A DNA stretch of 64,000 bases from an uncultured Chloroflexota bacterium (GCA_903884455.1 CAISEW010000005.1:1-64000); one strand, 5' to 3'. Shown: positions 15,403-23,993, counted from the first letter of the stretch. A program made the numbers and translations. The notes: generated from the letters alone by a model not told the origin.

Positions 15403-15561
15403 TCAATTTAAGAAGATTATTTGCCCCTCTCCCTGTCTCTCAAACCTACGGCCGATAACTACATCAATATTTTCCTCAATGGCACCCAGGCCGATTTGAG
15501 TAATGGCTAACCTCAAAGCTTTAATGGAAGATTGAAACAATAATTCGTAAAGTTGAGGCAT
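15403..15561 (-). CDS. Possible 52-aa small protein
   Basis: The frame encodes MPQLYELLFQSSIKALRLAI then TQIGLGAIEENIDVVIGRRF and a short tail. It has an even, protein-like composition, but no Shine-Dalgarno. GATAAT lies 8 bp before the ATG, so a leaderless message is possible. No family is recognised. It could also be the leftover of a longer gene. Confidence 0.3.
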   Translation of the reverse strand: MPQLYELLFQSSIKALRLAITQIGLGAIEENIDVVIGRRFERQGEGQIIFLN

Positions 15562-15619
15562 ACAAATCAATTATCAGATTATTAAAGAAAAATGGAGTTG
15601 ACCTTTTTATTTCCGATAG

Positions 15620-15648
15620 TTGCAATTTTTCCAGCGCTTTATTATACT
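15620..15648 (+). promoter_or_regulatory. Promoter of the zinc-ribbon gene
   Basis: TTGCAA (15620-15625), 17 bp and TATACT (15643-15648). The leader would be about 110 nt and ends with GAAAGGAGGTCATCC, a strong Shine-Dalgarno, before the ATG at 15766. Confidence 0.55.
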
Positions 15649-15765
15649 TAAATCAGTGGTTATAAGCGTAGGTTACCACGTCTCTGTGAAAGCTCTTCCG
15701 AGCCCATTCGCGAACGTTGGATGACCGAAACTCGAGCCAAGTATTAAAAGAAAGGAGGTCATCCA

Positions 15766-16071
15766 ATGGGATTTGCGGACAAAACGCTACAATGTGCTGA
15801 CTGTGGCGCCAAATTCACCTTTACCGCTGAGGAACAGGAGTTCTATGCCGGTAGGGGATATACTAATGAGCCCAAGCGTTGCCCTGCTTGCCGTGAGGCA
15901 AAGAGAGCCCAGTTCAATGGCACCAGAGGTTCCAGATCTAGCCGCCAAATGCATGCCGCAGTATGTGCTGAGTGTGGCAAAGAATGTGAAGTGCCCTTTG
16001 AGCCTCGAGAGGGCAAGCCAGTATATTGTAGTGAGTGCTACAGCAAGAATAAATTGGGCGGTCAGAAATAA
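15766..16071 (+). CDS. Small protein with two zinc ribbons
   Basis: The 101-aa product has a first ribbon LQCADCGAKF ... KRCPACREAK (residues 8-47), the zf-trcl type probable zinc-ribbon, and a second AVCAECGKECEVPFEPREG ... VYCSECYSK (64-96). The first contains TAEEQEFYAGRGYTNEPKRC, a pattern common in Chloroflexota and deltaproteobacteria. The role is unknown, perhaps nucleic-acid binding under stress. It precedes the RRM protein by about 140 bp, a pairing that suggests related RNA-binding or cold-response roles. Confidence 0.85.
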   Translation: MGFADKTLQCADCGAKFTFTAEEQEFYAGRGYTNEPKRCPACREAKRAQFNGTRGSRSSRQMHAAVCAECGKECEVPFEPREGKPVYCSECYSKNKLGGQK

Positions 16072-16209
16072 TTTAATGTAGCTGGATTCAAAGGGGGCTG
16101 GAACCAAACCCAGCCCCCGAAGGTTTAGAAGCAGAAGAGTTCAGTATGCTTTAAAAAGTCTGGCTGCACGAAGATTAAGGCAATAAAAATTGAAAGGGGG
16201 GTTAATATT

Positions 16210-16575
16210 GTGAATATATATGTAGGCAACTTATCTCGCGAGGTTACCGAAGACGAATTGCGCAAGGCATTTGAGGCTTTTGGGCAAGTCACAACGGCAA
16301 GCATCATCAAGGATAGATACAGCGGCGAATCTAGAGGTTTTGGGTTTATTGAGATGGCAACGAAAACTGAGGCCCAGGCTGCCATCACCGGGCTTAATGG
16401 AACATCGTTGAAAGAGCGGACGCTCAGTGTTAGTGAGGCACGCCCTCGCACCGAAGGCGGCAGAGGTGGTGGTGGTGGTGGGTCTTATGGTAGAGGTGGT
16501 GGTGGTGGTGGGTCTTATGGTAGAGGTGGTGGAGGTGGTGGGTCTGGTGGTAGAGGTGGTGGGCGCAGATACTAA
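16210..16575 (+). CDS. RRM RNA-binding protein with glycine-rich tail
   Basis: A GTG start after GGGGGG gives 121 aa. RNP2 is IYVGNL (2-7) and RNP1 is SRGFGFIEM (about 40-48), so the single RRM is complete (1-80). The tail is low-complexity Gly with repeats GGRGGGGGGSYGR, encoded by an imperfect tandem repeat at about 16460-16565. Such proteins resemble cyanobacterial Rbp and act in mRNA binding, often in the cold. The tail may drive self-association. Confidence 0.9.
   Translation: MNIYVGNLSREVTEDELRKAFEAFGQVTTASIIKDRYSGESRGFGFIEMATKTEAQAAITGLNGTSLKERTLSVSEARPRTEGGRGGGGGGSYGRGGGGGGSYGRGGGGGGSGGRGGGRRY
16467..16562 (+). repeat. Tandem GGT-rich repeat in the RRM gene tail
   Basis: The unit AGAGGTGGTGGTGGTGGTGG plus GTCTTATGGT repeats about three times, with the last unit altered (GGTCTGGTGGT). 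It encodes the RGGGGGGSYG-type tail and can expand or contract by slippage. Confidence 0.8.
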
Positions 16576-16938
16576 GATACCAGTATCTTACGAATTGAGA
16601 CCTTGATAATAGTGACTTGAAGTTCCCGGCTGAGGAAGGGAAGTTTGCTCTTCCTTTGCATCTCAGAAGTGAGCTTGCGGGTCACTTTATCCAGGTCGTC
16701 CATTTCTTGATATTGCTCAATAACATGGTTTTTTAAACTTTTTCGCGTGCTCCAGCCCCTGCGCCAAGATATCTCTATTAGCGCTAATGGCATTCACCAC
16801 GTTTTCTTCGGAAAATACCTACCACGAGTATGTGGAAAACGTCCTCATCTTAGCCTCGAATGGTATAATTGGCGACAAGATATTGGTTTGAGAAAGCAAT
16901 AGGTAGACTGTCGCAACATACAGAAAAGGAGGCACACC
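16576..16938. other. Gene-free stretch
   Basis: A short inverted repeat AAGATAC CA GTATCTT follows the RRM stop, but without a T-run. A minus-strand frame at 16572-16793 ends in an amphipathic lysine-rich sequence but has no ribosome site and overlaps that repeat, so I do not call it. TTG at 16939 is preceded by AAAAGGAGG. Confidence 0.4.
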
Positions 16939-17196
16939 TTGGACTGGAAAGAACTGCTCGGATTCATCGGTGGAGCTTTGACCACAATGGGATTTGTCCC
17001 ACAGGTATGGCGTCTGTTCAGGCTCAGAAGTGCGCATGAGATAAGCTTGCCATTCACCATCTTCTTCCTTGTGGGTATAGCTTTTTGGCTGTCCTACGGG
17101 ATTTCATTGGGTCTACTATCAGTAATTATATGGAATGCCATAACGTTCGGTTTAGGATTTGCCATGCTATATGCGAAGCTAAGGTATGGCAAATAG
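16939..17196 (+). CDS. SemiSWEET-type (PQ-loop) membrane transporter
   Basis: An 85-aa protein with three membrane helices: GFIGGALTTMGFVPQVWRLF, LPFTIFFLVGIAFWLSYGIS and the C-terminal one. The PQ motif in GFVPQ on helix 1 and the length match bacterial SemiSWEETs, which dimerise to carry sugars. TTG is the start, with a strong AAAGGAGG 8 bp upstream. No sugar-metabolism genes adjoin it, so the substrate is open. Confidence 0.85.
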   Translation: MDWKELLGFIGGALTTMGFVPQVWRLFRLRSAHEISLPFTIFFLVGIAFWLSYGISLGLLSVIIWNAITFGLGFAMLYAKLRYGK

Positions 17197-17277
17197 TTCC
17201 AGTAAGTATTCGATTTCTAGATAAGATATTATCTTCGATGGAAAATAGTAATTGTATCTAGAAAAGGAGGCGCTATT

Positions 17278-18279
17278 ATGAAGATAGCTGTTATCGGTGC
17301 AGGAGCTGTTGGAAGTGTAATTGGTGGTCTTTTATATAAAGCTGGAGAAGATGTCACTCTAATAGGTCGGAAACCTCATGTTGATGCCATAAACCAGAAC
17401 GGCTTAGTCCTTGAGGGACCATCCGGGAAAACAGTAATCCGGGTTAAAGCTGCAGAAAATCTTGATTTCAAACCGGATTTAGCCTTGTTAGCTGTAAAGA
17501 CCCAGGATGTCGAATCTTCAGTCAGGAAAGCACATCTATTTTTATCTGGCGCTCTGGTGGTTACTATGCAAAACGGGGTTCAGAGCGACGACATAGTAGC
17601 CGGGGTTTTTGGAAAAGAAAATATCATCAGCGGCGTTGTTATATATAATTGTGAATTCCTTGAACCGGGTAAAGCATTATACTCTAAGCTATTAAGCAAA
17701 ACAGCCCTTCTGATAGGAGAACCCTTTGGCGCCAAGGGAAACCGATTACAAAGTCTTTCAGCATTGTTCAATGAAGCCTTACCCACGGATATAAGTGAGG
17801 ATATTCGTGGAGCGCACTGGACCAAGCTTCTCTGGAATCTGCTTACTGCTGTCCCGGCAGTGACAGGCTTATCATACCAAGAAGGTAATCATTACCCCCA
17901 AATTAGAGAACTAAACATCAATCTGACGAAAGAAGGTTTAGAGGTCATCAAACTAGCTGGAATCAAAACAGCGCCCGTACCTGGCTTTACGCTTTCCGTG
18001 TTGGAAACAATGGCCAAGCTACCACTGCCAGAAGCGTCATCTATGCTGAAGAAGATCATCGAGTCTGGAGGTGAGCGACATACTCTAGGTTCTATACTGC
18101 AGAGCATCATGAGAGGAAAAAACACGGAAGTTGATTATATGAATGGTGAAGTTGTGAACCTAGGAAAGAAAGTGGGTATTCCAACCCCGGTTAATTCTTT
18201 GATGGTTGAATTGGTTCATCAAGTGGAGACTACTGGGAAATTCCTGACTGTAGATGAGCTTACTCAAAGATTGAGTTAG
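17278..18279 (+). CDS. 2-dehydropantoate 2-reductase family (PanE/ApbA)
   Basis: A 333-aa protein with Rossmann motif AVIGAGAVGSVIGG at the start, substrate-side LAVKTQDVESS, QNGVQSDD and the catalytic-region KLLWNLLTAVPAVTGL (Lys around 182). These are the PanE landmarks; the enzyme reduces ketopantoate with NADPH in pantothenate synthesis. No panB/C/D nearby, and distant homologues act on other 2-oxo acids, so the specific role is moderate in confidence. AAAAGGAGGCGCTATT precedes the ATG. Confidence 0.8.
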   Translation: MKIAVIGAGAVGSVIGGLLYKAGEDVTLIGRKPHVDAINQNGLVLEGPSGKTVIRVKAAENLDFKPDLALLAVKTQDVESSVRKAHLFLSGALVVTMQNGVQSDDIVAGVFGKENIISGVVIYNCEFLEPGKALYSKLLSKTALLIGEPFGAKGNRLQSLSALFNEALPTDISEDIRGAHWTKLLWNLLTAVPAVTGLSYQEGNHYPQIRELNINLTKEGLEVIKLAGIKTAPVPGFTLSVLETMAKLPLPEASSMLKKIIESGGERHTLGSILQSIMRGKNTEVDYMNGEVVNLGKKVGIPTPVNSLMVELVHQVETTGKFLTVDELTQRLS

Positions 18280-18416
18280 AACATTACACTTAAAAATTTA
18301 TACAAGTAATTTGATTACCAGCTATGAAACTAAAATAATGGTCGTCACTTCGTCATTGCCAGAAGCTAATCCTGACGACACAGTTATTTGTGATTAAGCT
18401 CACCTCCATACGCTAG

Positions 18417-19040
18417 TTGGAGACGCAGTTGTTGAGAATTCTCGTCCTTGACGCGATGGGAGTAATATTCTCCGTCGGAAATGACGACAGAGATTTACTT
18501 TGTCCGTTTGTAGAGGAGAAAGGTGGGACTAAGGACGTGTCTAAGATTGAAATGCTCTATAATTCAACCAGTCTTGGGAATATGTCATCTGCCGAGTTCT
18601 GGAAAGCAGTTGGACTCGACCCTGGACTCGAAGATGAATACCTTCAACGGTACAAACTAACCGATGGTCTCACCGATTTCCTTGAAGCCGTCAATTCGCA
18701 AGGTTATGAGGTGTGGTGCTTATCGAATGATATATCGGAGTGGTCGAAGAAACTGCGGGCCCGCTTCGGATTGGACAAGTATATTCGCGGCTTCGTCATA
18801 AGTGGCGATGTGGGTGTCAGGAAACCAGAGCAGGCTATCTTTGACTATCTCATTGGTCAATTGACAGTAAGCCCTCGTGATGCCGTATTTGTGGACGACC
18901 AACGAAGAAACCTTGATGTAGCGGCGGCGTTGGGATTTAGTACGATTCTCTTCGCACCAGCCGGTCATGATTTGACCAATGAGAAACACATCGTGGCAAC
19001 AAGTTTTGCTGATGTCCTGTGCTGGCTGTGTAGCAAGTAA
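18417..19040 (+). CDS. HAD-like hydrolase
   Basis: The 207-aa product has motif I as LVLDAMGVI (about 10-18), where the second Asp of DxD is Met, motif II SND near residue 103, motif III Lys in GVRKPEQAIF, and motif IV FVDDQRRNLDVA. The first Asp nucleophile is present. The altered DxD means phosphatase activity may be weak or of a dehalogenase/phosphotransferase type. TTG start is weakly supported; another TTG pair lies 4 codons in. Confidence 0.75.
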   Translation: METQLLRILVLDAMGVIFSVGNDDRDLLCPFVEEKGGTKDVSKIEMLYNSTSLGNMSSAEFWKAVGLDPGLEDEYLQRYKLTDGLTDFLEAVNSQGYEVWCLSNDISEWSKKLRARFGLDKYIRGFVISGDVGVRKPEQAIFDYLIGQLTVSPRDAVFVDDQRRNLDVAAALGFSTILFAPAGHDLTNEKHIVATSFADVLCWLCSK

Positions 19041-19134
19041 CGTAACTGCCACACTTGTGAGTAGAAAGTGACTCTTTAAGCTGTTAACCAGCTAAGCTAG
19101 TAGAAAGCTGAATAATAGGCAATAATATTACCTA

Positions 19135-19210
19135 TGGTGGGCGGTAGAGGACTTGAACCTCTGACCTCCTGTGTGTAAGACAGGCGCTCTCACCACTGAG
19201 CTAACCGCCC
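19135..19210 (-). tRNA. tRNA-Val (anticodon UAC)
   Basis: Cloverleaf reads GGGCGGT acceptor, GCTC D-arm, anticodon arm CCTGT CTTACAC ACAGG with TAC, T-arm AGAGG TTCAAGT CCTCT, and encoded CCA. It leads a minus-strand cluster with Arg and Leu. Confidence 0.95.
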
Positions 19211-19211
19211 C

Positions 19212-19288
19212 TGGCACGCCTGGCGGGATTTGAACCCGCGACCCCAGCCTCCGCAGGGCTGTGCTCTATCCAGCTGAGCTACAGGCGT
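19212..19288 (-). tRNA. tRNA-Arg (anticodon GCG)
   Basis: Acceptor ACGCCTG/CAGGCGT, D-arm AGCTCAGCTGGATAGAGC, anticodon arm CAGCC CTGCGGA GGCTG, T-arm GCGGG TTCAAAT CCCGC, encoded CCA. The anticodon is GCG, reading CGC and CGU; most bacteria use ACG (inosine) here. Confidence 0.93.
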
Positions 19289-19306
19289 ATATACACCCTA
19301 CCTAAA

Positions 19307-19392
19307 TGGTGCCGAAGGAGGGATTTGAACCCTCACGTCCTTACGAACACTACGCCCTGAACGTAGCGCGTCTGCCATTCCGCCACTTCGGC
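19307..19392 (-). tRNA. tRNA-Leu (anticodon CAG)
   Basis: Acceptor GCCGAAG/CTTCGGC, anticodon arm CTACG TTCAGGG CGTAG, long variable arm typical of tRNA-Leu, T-arm GAGGG TTCAAAT CCCTC, encoded CCA. Confidence 0.93.
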
Positions 19393-19394
19393 AT

Positions 19395-19784
19395 CTAATT
19401 CTCTGCCCCGAATTCTCTCTTTGCCAGGGAGACAAAAATAACTGCCAGTATTCCCAAAATGCCTGATGGAAGGGCACAGATAGCCCCGGCTAAGGACAGG
19501 CCAAACATTTTCCTTCTTAGTGCCGAGACGCCACCTACTATAGCTAGTATACCCAGCACCAGAAGAAGTCCTCCTATAACAATCAAACAGATTGGGACAA
19601 TGTGCATGCCGCAGGCACCTTCAAAGCGTGGAAGGAATTGAAGAAGCGATAGTCTGAGCAGTATTCTGGTGCTCATTAAAACCACCATTATCCCTCCACC
19701 AATTACCTCAAATGCCCCCGCTATTATGCTTAAGATTCCGCCGGCGGTAAGTAACCCACCCCTGTTATTACCATTAGATACCAT
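19395..19784 (-). CDS. Four-helix membrane protein, DUF4064-like
   Basis: A 129-aa protein with four hydrophobic segments: LLTAGGILSIIAGAFEVIGG, an MVVL-led one, VPICLIVIGGLLLVLGILAI and SLAGAICALPSGILGILAVI. GGxLxIIAG at the start and GGVSALRRK before the last helix match small DUF4064-type proteins. The function is unknown. It lies between tRNA-Leu and tRNA-Val on the same strand; GAGGAAAGGAAATGG gives the start. Confidence 0.6.
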   Translation of the reverse strand: MVSNGNNRGGLLTAGGILSIIAGAFEVIGGGIMVVLMSTRILLRLSLLQFLPRFEGACGMHIVPICLIVIGGLLLVLGILAIVGGVSALRRKMFGLSLAGAICALPSGILGILAVIFVSLAKREFGAEN

Positions 19785-19804
19785 TTCCTTTCCTCCTCAT
19801 TTTA

Positions 19805-19880
19805 TGGTGGGCAGTACAGGATTTGAACCTGTGACCTTCGGTATGTGAAACCGACGCTCTAACCACTGAGCCAACTGCCC
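19805..19880 (-). tRNA. tRNA-Val (anticodon CAC)
   Basis: Acceptor GGGCAGT/ACTGCCC, anticodon arm TCGGT TTCACAT ACCGA with CAC, T-arm ACAGG TTCAAAT CCTGT, encoded CCA. Second Val isoacceptor, for GUG. Confidence 0.95.
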
Positions 19881-20246
19881 ATACCTTTATATTTATTATT
19901 TATTAAGATATATTAACTTTACCATACACGCAAGAAGCATCGCAATTCTTTGTCTTCTCACAATGGCTTGTCGCAAGCAACTCACCATCGGACTCTCGCT
20001 TTGCACCAAAATGCCATCAAAGGCACTTCAGAGCCCCTACAAGCCTTATCAACCACTCTATCCATGCTTTTACTAATCCATTCCGAAAACCCCGTTTTTC
20101 ATCCCCTGGGCTAAACAATCGTGGAGGAGCGCTTATCACTTCACTTTCTTAAAAACACACACCGCCTGAGTTATGCAAAACATGGTTTTAATCACTTTAT
20201 CGCAAGATTGTCACTTACTAGTGTTGAGCCGTTCTCCCTGACGGCA
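19881..20246. other. Gene-free stretch between tRNA-Val and MFS gene
   Basis: I see no gene, strong hairpin or repeat here. A plus-strand frame at 20121 runs into the transporter gene's antisense strand and is not credible. Confidence 0.4.
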
Positions 20247-21449
20247 TCAGTGAGAGTGCGGCTTTGGTGCCACATAGACAAGAATAACTGCCAGCAAAGC
20301 TATTATAATGCCGCTTAGAAAGGCTAAATAATAACTTTTAGTGGTGTCATATATCCATCCGCCATAGACTGGACCTATCATGTTACCCAACGTCGTCACC
20401 ATTTCCAAAGCTCCGTAGACAGCGCCAAAATGCTTTCTACCGAAGTAATCAGCAACGAGCCCCGGTAACATTGTCGTCAGACCACCTACGCCAACGCCTA
20501 GAAGAGCAGAATAGCCATACAGCATGGTCAAATTGGTGGTTTTCAAGAGAATGGCAAAAGCTACCGCGTGCAGGCTGGCTACCATCATCATTACGTATCT
20601 CTTGTCCATGATGTCGCCAAGCTTGCCAAACCCAATACGGGCGGGAATGCTGAAGACACAAAGCACACTCACAGCCCCGGCGGCTGTTACTCTATCTATC
20701 CCCATGTCCACAGCAAATGCTACTTGATGGGTCAGTCCTATCATATAGCCACAGTACAACAGCATTGCGCTAATGGATATTAACCAGAATGACTTTTGTT
20801 TTAATGCCTGCCCGATGGTAACACCTCCCGCCTCAAATCCTTTCTGTTGTGCTTGCCCAAGCGCGACCTTTCGCTCCTGCGATGTCCGCATGATAATAGT
20901 GCTTACGGGAATGCCCACCAATATCACTATTCCCGCCATACAGACACAAGCAGTCTGCCAATCATATTTGGAGATGAGCCATACCGCAAGCAGGGGCATA
21001 ACTACTCCACCTGCTCCAATCCCGGTTGCAGCTATACCAAAAGCTGTGCTTTTGCCGCGGTCAAACCAGCTCTCCACAGCTGTCATATTAGCAACTGAAC
21101 TTATGCCCGCTATACCTAGTGAAAAGACGAGGCCATAATAGAGATAGAATTGCCAGGGCTCAGTAACGGTTCTGAGCAGGAGGAAGCCGAGTCCAGCTAT
21201 AATAGTCCCACACACCATTACTGGTCGCAAGCCAACCTTATGAATCAACCACCCAACAAGTACACCCATCGCACCAGCGACAAAAGTCCCTATTGTCTGC
21301 GCAAGGGCTACCTGTGTCCGTGCCCATCCCATCTCTCTCACCATTACTTCAAAGAACACAGGAAAGGCATAAAACTGTATCCCTACTGCGCAAAAAAGTA
21401 GAAGAAATGCTCCACCTACCACCCACCAGCCATAGTATATTCTCTTCAT
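20247..21449 (-). CDS. MFS transporter, oxalate/formate-antiporter-like
   Basis: From the ATG at 21449 the product begins MKRIYYGWWVVGGAFLLLFC, the standard opening of OxlT/monocarboxylate-type MFS proteins; 400 aa with about 12 helices. Loop 2-3 reads VGWLIHKVGLRPVMVCGTII and the later loop FGKLGDIMDKRYVMMM is the second motif A copy. Substrate is likely a small organic acid, by family only. The frame could begin at a GTG overlapping the trpS stop (21518), so trpS and this gene may be co-transcribed. Confidence 0.85.
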   Translation of the reverse strand: MKRIYYGWWVVGGAFLLLFCAVGIQFYAFPVFFEVMVREMGWARTQVALAQTIGTFVAGAMGVLVGWLIHKVGLRPVMVCGTIIAGLGFLLLRTVTEPWQFYLYYGLVFSLGIAGISSVANMTAVESWFDRGKSTAFGIAATGIGAGGVVMPLLAVWLISKYDWQTACVCMAGIVILVGIPVSTIIMRTSQERKVALGQAQQKGFEAGGVTIGQALKQKSFWLISISAMLLYCGYMIGLTHQVAFAVDMGIDRVTAAGAVSVLCVFSIPARIGFGKLGDIMDKRYVMMMVASLHAVAFAILLKTTNLTMLYGYSALLGVGVGGLTTMLPGLVADYFGRKHFGAVYGALEMVTTLGNMIGPVYGGWIYDTTKSYYLAFLSGIIIALLAVILVYVAPKPHSH

Positions 21450-21514
21450 ACACCTACCTGTTGGATATGCGAACTCACAGAGGATTGATAAGGAATGATA
21501 AGGTGTTACCCGGG

Positions 21515-22507
21515 TCACTCCAAATCAGCACGCTGAAGGAGCTTCATCTTTTCCTTAACCTCTCTGATAGTCTCTTTAGCTATGACTTCAGCTCGATTAG
21601 CTCCATCGGCAAGAACCTGGTTGACATAGCCAGGCTTGGAGGCTAAACCAGCCCGCCTTTCTCGGAAAGGCTTCAGATTCGAATTGATGCTCTCAGCCAG
21701 TACCTTTTTGCAGTCCACACAGCCGATACGAGCGCTACGACACTCTGAAGCAATTTCCTCTACTCGTGCCGGGGTGAAAAAATTGTGGAGGCGGAAAACA
21801 TTACATACTTCAGGATGCCCGGGGTCAGAGCGGTACTTCCGCGCCGGGTCGGTAACGGCTGTCATAACTCGCTTCGAGATTTCCTGGGGGGAAGCAGAGA
21901 TTTCAATATGGTTATTATAGCTTTTGCTCATCTTCTGCACCCCATCCAGGCCCAAAACCGCAGGAAAGTTAGTAAGCTTCGCCTGGGGCTCAGGAAATAC
22001 ACCCCCGAAAAGGGAGTTAAACCGACGCACTATCTCCCGAGCCAATTCCAGATGAGGAAGCTGGTCCTCGCCCACAGGAACAACCTCACCCTTATAGAGG
22101 GCGATGTCCGCAGTCATAAGAACAGGATACCCCACCAGCCCATAATTGACGTTATCCGGCTGCATCTTAACCTTCTCCTTAAACGTCGGAACGCGTAATA
22201 ACCAGCTTAAAGGAGTCACCATACTGAACAAAGTATGGAGCTCCATTACTTGAGGAACATGAGACTGAACGAAGATGATGCTCCTTTGTGGATCAATGCC
22301 GGCCGCCAGCCAGTCAAGCACCATTTCGTAAATATCTTCCCGAAGGGATTCTGTGCTTTCCAGAGTGGTGAGAGCATGAATATCCACTACGCAGTAGACG
22401 CAGTCATATTCATCCTGAATGGCAACGTAATTCTGCACCGCTCCCAGGTAGTTACCAATATGTTGTCGGCCTGTGGGGCGTGCGCCAGAGAAAACGCGTT
22501 TTCTCAT
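21515..22507 (-). CDS. trpS: Tryptophanyl-tRNA synthetase
   Basis: A 330-aa class I aminoacyl-tRNA synthetase. The HIGH-type motif is GRQHIGNY (about 13-20) and KMSKS is KMSKSYNN (about 195). Length and the DIHALT and GYPVLMTADI segments match bacterial TrpRS. It charges tRNA-Trp in the cytoplasm. It is upstream of and nearly overlapping the OxlT-like gene. Confidence 0.95.
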   Translation of the reverse strand: MRKRVFSGARPTGRQHIGNYLGAVQNYVAIQDEYDCVYCVVDIHALTTLESTESLREDIYEMVLDWLAAGIDPQRSIIFVQSHVPQVMELHTLFSMVTPLSWLLRVPTFKEKVKMQPDNVNYGLVGYPVLMTADIALYKGEVVPVGEDQLPHLELAREIVRRFNSLFGGVFPEPQAKLTNFPAVLGLDGVQKMSKSYNNHIEISASPQEISKRVMTAVTDPARKYRSDPGHPEVCNVFRLHNFFTPARVEEIASECRSARIGCVDCKKVLAESINSNLKPFRERRAGLASKPGYVNQVLADGANRAEVIAKETIREVKEKMKLLQRADLE

Positions 22508-22579
22508 TTATTTGTGGCAAAGTTTAGCATGTAGGAGGGCAAGCAACAAGGTCGTGGAGCAAATTGCCCCAAAGTGTTA

Positions 22580-22735
22580 TTAGTAAAAGTCAGCCCAGCG
22601 GAGTATATTCTTATTCTCATCCAAAACACATTTGTTAGCCCACATTGGAAGCATTCCGAACTTTTGTTTGAGAAGTAAGCATAGAAAAGCGCCGCTATAT
22701 TGCCAACCCGGGTTCGATTTCCAGCACACGCCCAC
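22580..22735 (-). CDS. Possible 51-aa small protein or remnant
   Basis: A GTG-started frame ends LLKQKFGMLPMWANKCVLDE then NKNILRWADFY. The second half is protein-like; the first half has no clear features. No ribosome site is seen, and it starts 18 bp after the alpha/beta hydrolase stop. I do not recognise it; a decayed fragment is as likely as a real gene. Confidence 0.25.
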   Translation of the reverse strand: MGVCWKSNPGWQYSGAFLCLLLKQKFGMLPMWANKCVLDENKNILRWADFY

Positions 22736-22752
22736 TAAGACGACATAGAAAT

Positions 22753-23643
22753 TCAGCCTTCGATGAATTCTCTGATATAGGAATTAACCAGTCCCGGCTT
22801 TTCATGAATGACCCAGTGCGAGCCATCGGGAATGCGCTTGATGGTCAGATTTGGTACGTACTTTTCCAGACCTTCCAGATTTCCTGTAAGCAGCCATTTG
22901 TCTTTCTCCCCCCAGATGACCAGCGTCGGCACCACGACCGTGAACAATGAAGGGTCTGCGGACAAGCTATCGTCGCTTTCACCTGTAAAAGAGCCGAGAT
23001 GAGCGGCTCGATAATAGTTTAAGCCACCAGTCAGCGCTCCAGGCTGCGACCAGGCTTCAATATATGCTTTCCTGTCTTCTTCTGTGAAATAGCCCTGTTT
23101 TAGCCCATCCTCCAGCAGGTTGCTAGCAGGCAAAGCATAGTTGTTTCTGGACAGTATCTCTTCAGCCTTGGGGGTACGATATACCAGAATATACTGGCTG
23201 GCTTTCTGTTGCGCCGGATTATCACGGAGCTCGCGCATAAAGGTAATAGGATGTACGGCATTTATTATTATGAGCTTCTCCAGATATTCAGGATGACGTA
23301 TTGCGAACGGCCAAGCCACCCCACCACCCCAGTCATGAGCCACGAGGATGAACTTCTTATACCCAAGGTGCTCGGCAAGGGCACGAATATCATTGATAAG
23401 ATATTTCATCCGATATTGCTCGACTTCAACAGGTTTCGATGATAAGTTGTAGCCACGCATGTCTGGAGCTACAGCCTGGTAATCTCGTCCGAATTCAGCA
23501 AGCTGATTCTTCCACTCGTACCAGAACTCAGGAAAACCGTGGAGGAACATTATCAATTTCCCCTTGCCCACCGTTACATAGTGGAGGCGTATGTTATTGA
23601 CATCAGCATATTTATGTTCGAACACATTTTTTCTTAGCGGCAT
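22753..23643 (-). CDS. Alpha/beta hydrolase, epoxide-hydrolase / haloalkane-dehalogenase-like
   Basis: The ATG at 23643 is preferred to an upstream GTG because AAGGAGG lies 6 bp ahead. The 296-aa product has the oxyanion motif HGFPEFWYEW, DMRGYNLSSKP, a nucleophile elbow VAHDWGGGVAW (Asp), an acid-region VVPTLVIWGEKDKWL and catalytic His in GSHWVIHEKPGLV. Asp nucleophile with HGxP fits epoxide hydrolases; dehalogenases lack HGxP and need a halide-binding Trp next to Asp, which is also present here. Epoxide hydrolysis is the better guess. The start lies about 125 bp from the tRNA-Glu gene. Confidence 0.8.
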   Translation of the reverse strand: MPLRKNVFEHKYADVNNIRLHYVTVGKGKLIMFLHGFPEFWYEWKNQLAEFGRDYQAVAPDMRGYNLSSKPVEVEQYRMKYLINDIRALAEHLGYKKFILVAHDWGGGVAWPFAIRHPEYLEKLIIINAVHPITFMRELRDNPAQQKASQYILVYRTPKAEEILSRNNYALPASNLLEDGLKQGYFTEEDRKAYIEAWSQPGALTGGLNYYRAAHLGSFTGESDDSLSADPSLFTVVVPTLVIWGEKDKWLLTGNLEGLEKYVPNLTIKRIPDGSHWVIHEKPGLVNSYIREFIEG

Positions 23644-23771
23644 GGTATCCTCCTTAATCACACATTATACTCAAATCGATATCACAGCGAATGTGTTCTA
23701 GTACTCCCCTTGCCAGTACCCCTGGATAAAGATAGAACTTCCTCAAAGGAAGCCCTATATATTAACAGAAT

Positions 23772-23848
23772 TGGTAGCGCATACCGGATTTGAACCGGTG
23801 ATCTCCTCCTTGAGAGGGAGGTGTCCTAGACCTCTAGACGAATGCGCC
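23772..23848 (-). tRNA. tRNA-Glu (anticodon CUC)
   Basis: Acceptor GGCGCAT/ATGCGCT with one G-U, anticodon arm CCTCC CTCTCAA GGAGG (CTC), T-arm ACCGG TTCAAAT CCGGT, encoded CCA. Confidence 0.93.
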
Positions 23849-23852
23849 ACAT

Positions 23853-23926
23853 TGGCTGGGGATCCAGGATTCGAACCTGGCCTCACGGGTCCAGAGCCCG
23901 CTGTCCTACCGCTAGACTAATCCCCA
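23853..23926 (-). tRNA. tRNA-Gln (anticodon CUG)
   Basis: Acceptor TGGGGAT/ATCCCCA, anticodon arm GCGGG CTCTGGA CCCGT (CTG), T-arm CCAGG TTCGAAT CCTGG, encoded CCA. Four bp from tRNA-Glu, so probably one transcript. Confidence 0.93.
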
Positions 23927-23993
23927 GCAGATTAATATTATAGCTGTTACCCTTGTCTGGAGCAACAGCACGATGTCTGAGAGTGTCTAGTAA

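Noticed and set aside
16572-16793. Minus-strand 73-aa frame after the RRM gene
   Set aside because: The last part looks protein-like, but there is no ribosome site and it overlaps the short inverted repeat; not enough to call.
18341-18379. GTCGTCA/TGACGAC inverted repeat as a REP element
   Set aside because: Only 7 bp pair, and the sequence between lacks the inner repeats of the other REP-like copies.
22697-22735. tRNA-like sequence with GGGTTCGATTTCC
   Set aside because: The T-arm does not pair and no cloverleaf forms around it, so it is not a tRNA gene or a convincing fragment.
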